Notes under the pieces: generated by a model
The model's database searches: none
The model's input: only the letters and a program-made list of their open reading frames with translations
What the model was told of the DNA's origin: nothing
Source of the DNA: Bifidobacterium breve
GTDB taxonomy: Bacteria > Actinomycetota > Acidimicrobiia > Acidimicrobiales > Ilumatobacteraceae
Direction of reading: 5' to 3'
Assembly: GCA_945871625.1 (NCBI GenBank)
Contig: CAMBWL010000033.1
Coordinates: 1-8,545, forward strand
Length of the DNA: 8,545 nt
Translations under genes and position numbers: made by a program
In this document: positions 4,592-8,545 of the stretch, one piece after another
Numbering within the stretch: the stretch's first letter is position 1
Layout: each line of letters starts with the position of its first letter

Positions 4592-6013
4592 GTGACTCGC
4601 AACTATTTCGTTCGCACTTTTGGGTGCCAAATGAACGAACATGACTCTGAGCGCATCTCGGGGTTGCTCGAGTCAGACGGCATGGTAAATGTCGACAGCG
4701 TCGCAAGCGCCGATGTCGTGGTCATCAACACTTGTTGCATTCGTGAGAATGCCGACGACAAGTTCTACGGCACACTCAGCCAGTTGAAGAACTGGAAGAC
4801 AGAAAAAGACGATCGTCAGATTCTCGTCGCCGGATGTCTGGCTCAAAAAGATCGCGATTCGATTCGTCAGCGAGCACCTTATGTCGATGTCGTCATCGGC
4901 ACGCACAACGTGCATCGCGCAGCCGAGTTGCTCGAGCAAACTCGTTACGGTCGACCAGTCACCGAGATTCTCGAAGAAGCGGTGCTCGATGACCACACGA
5001 TGTTTCCGAGCGCGTTGCCAATGCGTCGTGAAGTTTCGTATAACGCGTGGGTGACGATTCAGATTGGTTGTGATAACACTTGCGCTTACTGCATCGTGCC
5101 GGCCGTGCGTGGCAAAGAGATCTCTCGCCCTAGCGCAGAAATTTTGACAGAAGTCGAGTCACTCGTGCGAAGTGGCGTAACGCAAATTTCATTGATCGGC
5201 CAAAATGTCAACAGTTACGGTCGTGATCTGGCGATGTCAGCGCGAGCAGCGGGCGACAACACGGTCAAACCCAAACCGCAATTCGCCGAACTGTTGCGTA
5301 GTGTCGGTGCGATACCGGGCATTTCTCGGGTGCGTTTTGTGAGCCCACATCCCAAAGACATGCGCGAAGACACTTTGCTGGCAATGGCCGAGACACCAAA
5401 TGTTGTCGAGCACCTGCATTATCCGATGCAGTCGGGCTCAGACAAGGTGCTCGCGCTGATGCATCGTGGCTACACGGCGGAGCGCTATTTGAGTCGTCTG
5501 GCCCAAGCCCGACAGATGATCAGCGATCTTGCGGTCACGACCGATGTGATCGTCGGCTTTCCGGGCGAGACCGAAGAAGATTTCTTGCAGACCGTCGAAG
5601 TTTGTGCGCAGGCCTGCTTCGACTCGGCTTTCTCGTTTATTTTTTCGCCGCGTCCTGGCACCACGGCGGCGCAGATGACCGACCAATTTATTGATCCGGC
5701 TGTGGCAGTCGAAAGGTATGAGCGATTAAAAATCGTGCTTGACCATTCGGCTGTCATAAAACATCGCGAGCGCATTGGTCGGATCGAAGAAGTCGTTGTC
5801 GAAGGCATGAGCAAAAAGAATCCAGAACTGACAACTGGTCGCACTCGGCAAAACAAGATCTTGCACTTCAGTTCGCCCCAGAGTCTGCGTGTCGGCACCT
5901 ATGCCAAAGTTGAAGTGACAGATGCGGCACGATTTCACTTGTCAGGAAGATTGATCGAGGTGGGTGAAGCACCGAAACACAAGTTGCGACTCGCCGTGTC
6001 GAGTGCGAACTAA
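4592..6013 (+). CDS. miaB: tRNA (N6-isopentenyladenosine(37)-C2)-methylthiotransferase MiaB
   Basis: MiaB is a radical SAM enzyme that adds a methylthio group to C2 of i6A37 in tRNAs reading UNN codons, using two 4Fe-4S clusters. The 473-residue protein shows the N-terminal MTTase domain with Cys12 (TFGCQMNEHDSE), Cys48 (NTC) and Cys82 (AGC). The radical SAM motif is Cys160-xxx-Cys164-xx-Cys167 (GCDNTCAYC). Further family segments are LIGQNVNSYG (201-210), SPHP (251-254), PMQSGS (278-283) and DVIVGFPGET (318-327). A C-terminal TRAM domain for tRNA binding spans about 390-456. GTG at 4592 is the only possible upstream start: an in-frame TAA lies 4 codons before it, and the next Met (residue 14) is inside the first cysteine motif. 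MiaB acts after MiaA, encoded 23 nt downstream. Confidence 0.97.
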   Translation: MTRNYFVRTFGCQMNEHDSERISGLLESDGMVNVDSVASADVVVINTCCIRENADDKFYGTLSQLKNWKTEKDDRQILVAGCLAQKDRDSIRQRAPYVDVVIGTHNVHRAAELLEQTRYGRPVTEILEEAVLDDHTMFPSALPMRREVSYNAWVTIQIGCDNTCAYCIVPAVRGKEISRPSAEILTEVESLVRSGVTQISLIGQNVNSYGRDLAMSARAAGDNTVKPKPQFAELLRSVGAIPGISRVRFVSPHPKDMREDTLLAMAETPNVVEHLHYPMQSGSDKVLALMHRGYTAERYLSRLAQARQMISDLAVTTDVIVGFPGETEEDFLQTVEVCAQACFDSAFSFIFSPRPGTTAAQMTDQFIDPAVAVERYERLKIVLDHSAVIKHRERIGRIEEVVVEGMSKKNPELTTGRTRQNKILHFSSPQSLRVGTYAKVEVTDAARFHLSGRLIEVGEAPKHKLRLAVSSAN

Positions 6014-6036
6014 GTTCAGCGCCAAATAATTCGATC

Positions 6037-6966
6037 ATGAACGATCTCGTCCGTAAACCAGTCGTAATCGTCGGCCCAACCGCGAGTGGTAAGTCATCGG
6101 TTGCGATGGCAGTCGCTCAGGCCGAGACAACGACATCTAGCCCCGTGCACATCGTCGCAGTCGATGCGATGCAGGTATATCGCGACATGAACATCGGCAC
6201 CGCCAAGCCGACCGAGCAAGATCAGGCTCTCGTGGCTCATCACTGCATCGATGTCGTCGACAGCCACGAGCGATTCACTGTCGCCGAATTCAAAAAGAGT
6301 GCGACAGATGCGCTTGAACAAATCCACAAATTGGGCGGACGAGCACTATTGGTGGCCGGCACGGGGCTCTACCTCACCGCAGTCATCGACGACTTGGTTT
6401 TGCCCGGAGAATTTCTTGAAATTCGTGCGACACTCGAATCAGAAGCCAATACGCAGGCTTTATTCGAACGCCTAACAGAACTTGATTCAATTGCCGCCGA
6501 AAAAATGGAACGCTCGAATCGAAGACGAATAATTCGAGCACTTGAAGTCTGCATCGGCAGCGGGCGACCGTTCAGCAGTTTTGGTCCGGGCACGAGTGCC
6601 TATCCTGAAAATGGTGTGATTCAAATCGGCTTGCGTTGGAGTCGTGATCGACTTGCCCAACGCGTCGCTGATCGGGTCTACGCGATGATCAACGCCGGGC
6701 TGGTTGCCGAGGTCACGGCGCTGCGCAACTCGAAGCAGGGTCTTTCGCGCACGGCGGCGCAGGCACTTGGCTACAAAGAACTTTTGCAACATTTAGACGG
6801 CAACATGAGTCTGGACGAAGCCGTAGCCGAAACGATCACTCACACCCGTCAATTTGCAGTTCGCCAAGAACGGTGGTTCAGACGAGATCCGCGCATCAAG
6901 TGGGTTTCAATAAGCGAAGACCCTGTGACTGAAATTATGCCGATAATCGCCAAGCATTTACGCTAG
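6037..6966 (+). CDS. miaA: tRNA dimethylallyltransferase MiaA
   Basis: MiaA transfers the dimethylallyl group of DMAPP to N6 of A37 in tRNAs that read U-initial codons, making the i6A substrate of MiaB. The 309-residue length is typical. Visible are the P-loop GPTASGKSS (13-21), DAMQVYRDMNIGTAKP (43-58) with the putative general base Asp43, HHCIDVVD (68-75), VAGTGLYLTAV (106-116), the RRRIIRALEV helix (162-171), and the conserved C-terminal TRQFAVRQERWFRRD segment. The Cys2His2 zinc-finger extension of eukaryotic homologues is absent, as in bacteria. The ATG has no recognisable SD (upstream bases are AT-rich), so translation may depend on coupling to miaB. Confidence 0.97.
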   Translation: MNDLVRKPVVIVGPTASGKSSVAMAVAQAETTTSSPVHIVAVDAMQVYRDMNIGTAKPTEQDQALVAHHCIDVVDSHERFTVAEFKKSATDALEQIHKLGGRALLVAGTGLYLTAVIDDLVLPGEFLEIRATLESEANTQALFERLTELDSIAAEKMERSNRRRIIRALEVCIGSGRPFSSFGPGTSAYPENGVIQIGLRWSRDRLAQRVADRVYAMINAGLVAEVTALRNSKQGLSRTAAQALGYKELLQHLDGNMSLDEAVAETITHTRQFAVRQERWFRRDPRIKWVSISEDPVTEIMPIIAKHLR

Positions 6967-6978
6967 ACAGAAATCATC

Positions 6979-7815
6979 ATGCAAGTTGTCGTCACCAAAC
7001 ATCACGGTCTAGGAAACGATTTTTTGGTTCTCGACACGTCACAAATAAGTCGCGAAAATTCGGCAGCTTTACAAAAAATCGACTGGTCAGAAATCGCCCG
7101 ACAATGGTGTGATCGCACGCTTGGGATCGGCGCCGATGGACTGTTGTTGATGTCGCGAGTCGCAGATTTCAAGTTGCGGATGCAATTGTTCAATCAAGAT
7201 GGCTCGCGCGCAGAAATGAGCGGCAACGGCATTCGTTGCCTGGCGCAAGCGGCTTTCGATGCAGATGGCCACGAGACCGCAGTGAGTTACACGGTGACAA
7301 CAGATGAAGGCGATCGGGTTGTGGATGTAGAGCCCGTTTCGCAAGACGAAGTGAGAGCCAGTGTCGACATGGGACCCATCAAAAAAATTGATGAACCAAA
7401 AAACTGGTCAGATATTGGTAGCGACCCGAATCGCCCCGTGATGCACATCTCGGTTGGCAACCCGCACGCCGTAGTTGGCGTTGAAGATGTAAGTGTCGTC
7501 GATTTGTTGGAAATCGGTCGCAAGATTCCGCAAATTAATCTTGAAATCGTCGAACCTGGTCCTGAGAGTCACGCCATCACCATGCGCGTACACGAGCGTG
7601 GTGCAGGCATCACCCAGGCCTGCGGCACGGGCGCTTGTGCCAGCGCGTGGGCGGCGAGCAAGTGGGGCTTGGTGCCGGCGTCGGTGCGAGAAGTGCTCGT
7701 TCATCAACCAGGCGGAGATGCAACCGTTCGGCTGAATCACCCTCAGACTGGTCATGTGACTCTCGTCGGCCCGGCAAACTTTTCTTCGCGTCATAATCTC
7801 GAGTTAGTTCTGTGA
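6979..7815 (+). CDS. dapF: Diaminopimelate epimerase DapF, first catalytic cysteine replaced by serine
   Basis: DapF is a PLP-independent epimerase converting LL- to meso-diaminopimelate, needed for lysine and for peptidoglycan cross-links. The 278-residue protein has both pseudo-symmetric halves. Seen are KHHGLGNDF (7-15), FNQDGSRAEM (71-80), GNPHAV (160-165), Asn187, ERGAGIT (206-212) and ACGTG with Cys215, one of the two catalytic thiols. The other thiol should stand before GNGIR, where the family has CGNG; here residue 81 is serine (AGC at 7219-7221). Cys87, six residues later, is a common non-catalytic position. Serine could lower the rate, or be a lineage variant that still works. The rest of the fold is intact and the gene sits in its usual context, 12 nt after miaA and 7 nt before hflX. 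Confidence 0.95.
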   Translation: MQVVVTKHHGLGNDFLVLDTSQISRENSAALQKIDWSEIARQWCDRTLGIGADGLLLMSRVADFKLRMQLFNQDGSRAEMSGNGIRCLAQAAFDADGHETAVSYTVTTDEGDRVVDVEPVSQDEVRASVDMGPIKKIDEPKNWSDIGSDPNRPVMHISVGNPHAVVGVEDVSVVDLLEIGRKIPQINLEIVEPGPESHAITMRVHERGAGITQACGTGACASAWAASKWGLVPASVREVLVHQPGGDATVRLNHPQTGHVTLVGPANFSSRHNLELVL

Positions 7816-7822
7816 GCGCGCT

Positions 7823-8545
7823 GTGAACACGCCGTATCAAGAGGCACTCGGCTCGACACTCATCTCGCGTGGCATTCGAGAGCGAATAATTTTGGTCGCC
7901 GTGATGATGCCAGGTCGCACCGACGACGAAACTCAAGAGTCGTTAGATGAACTTGCACAATTGATCGATACGGCTGGGGCAGATGAAGTGGCGCGAATTA
8001 CTCAGCGACGCGATGCACCCGACAGTGCGTATTACATTGGTAAAGGCAAAGTCGAAGAACTCAAAGAGCTTTGTTTGGCCCTTGACTCGGACACGGTTGT
8101 ATTCGACAATGAACTTTCACCTGGTCAGCAATTTAATTTAGAAAAACTTCTCGGTCGCACGGCCCTGGATCGCACTGCGGTAATTTTGGATATCTTTGCC
8201 CAAAATGCTCACACGCTCGAAGGTAAGGCACAAGTCGAGTTGGCGCTGCTGCGCTATCGATTGCCACGAATTCGTCGTGGCGCCAAAGCGGGTCTCTCGC
8301 AGCAGGCAGGTGGCATCGGCGCAAGAGGCCCTGGTGAAACCAAACTTGAAGTCGATCGTCGGCGCATCGGTGAGCGCATCAGTCGACTCGATCATCAACT
8401 TGACAATCTGCAAAAAAATCGTCAAGAGCAACGCAAAAGCCGCGAGCGCAGTGGTCTGGGCTCGGTCGCAATCGTCGGCTACACGAACGCCGGCAAATCT
8501 TCGATACTCAATCGCTTGACAAGCGCGGGAGTTTTGGTCGAGAAC
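7823..8545 (+). CDS. hflX: GTPase HflX, N-terminal part, cut by the window end
   Basis: HflX is a GTPase of the TRAFAC/Obg-HflX group that binds the 50S subunit, and in several bacteria splits stalled or hibernating 70S ribosomes after heat or antibiotic stress. The 241 visible residues hold the N-terminal domain (about 22-112), with PDSAYYIGKGKVEEL, FDNELSPGQQ and NLEKLLG. The middle segment LDRTAVILDIFAQNAHTLEGKAQVEL follows, then the family signature GGIGARGPGETKLEVDRRR (163-181) and a charged coiled-coil stretch (about 182-210). The G1 motif is GYTNAGKSS (219-227). G2-G5 lie beyond the edge. GTG at 7823 is the first possible start after an in-frame TAG at 7805; it lies 7 nt after dapF with only a weak GAG upstream, which suggests translational coupling. 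Confidence 0.95.
   Translation, partial: MNTPYQEALGSTLISRGIRERIILVAVMMPGRTDDETQESLDELAQLIDTAGADEVARITQRRDAPDSAYYIGKGKVEELKELCLALDSDTVVFDNELSPGQQFNLEKLLGRTALDRTAVILDIFAQNAHTLEGKAQVELALLRYRLPRIRRGAKAGLSQQAGGIGARGPGETKLEVDRRRIGERISRLDHQLDNLQKNRQEQRKSRERSGLGSVAIVGYTNAGKSSILNRLTSAGVLVEN

Noticed and set aside
1..8545. Mobile elements, CRISPR arrays, phage or defence genes
   Set aside because: No transposase, integrase, terminal inverted repeats, spaced direct repeats or nuclease/defence proteins were seen on either strand. The two tRNA genes show no flanking att-like duplication within the window.

Overview
The window looks like a chromosomal piece of a moderately GC-rich actinobacterium. The gene order recA-miaB-miaA-dapF-hflX is the classic actinobacterial block, and the recA promoter carries a LexA box of the CGAAC-N4-GTTCG type used by Actinobacteria and Firmicutes. 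Several starts are GTG and several genes have weak or absent Shine-Dalgarno (SD) sequences, which also fits. A member of Acidimicrobiia (Ilumatobacter-like, aquatic) is my guess from general appearance; nothing here proves it.

Left part (1-1601). The last 64 codons of a TrmA/RlmD-type RNA 5-methyluridine methyltransferase run in from the left on the + strand. They overlap tail-to-tail with a minus-strand cluster that reads tRNA-His(GTG), tRNA-Lys(CTT), and two paralogous flavodoxin-fold NAD(P)H oxidoreductases joined by an ATGA overlap. The tRNA-Lys 3' end lies only 4 nt from the first oxidoreductase start codon, so the only visible ribosome binding site of that gene sits inside the tRNA acceptor stem.

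Middle part (1602-3382). A divergent + strand gene encodes a class III PLP aminotransferase related to glutamate-1-semialdehyde aminomutase, but with differences around the active site, so its substrate is unknown. About 240 nt of non-coding DNA follows. It holds small inverted repeats and a well-formed recA promoter with a LexA operator filling the -35/-10 spacer.

Right part (3383-8545). recA is followed by a strong GC hairpin terminator and, with no recX in between, by a 12-bp tandem repeat leading into miaB. miaB, miaA, dapF and hflX then run closely spaced (23, 12 and 7 nt gaps), probably as one operon: tRNA A37 modification (MiaA prenylates, MiaB methylthiolates), meso-diaminopimelate synthesis for the cell wall and lysine, and the ribosome-splitting GTPase HflX, which is cut by the window end.

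Most notable points: the SD-in-tRNA arrangement; a DapF in which the first catalytic cysteine is serine; a RecA with an aspartate inside the hydrophobic Walker B strand; and the tandem repeat plus -10-like box placed directly before the miaB GTG start. I found no mobile element, CRISPR array, phage gene or clearly new multi-gene system.
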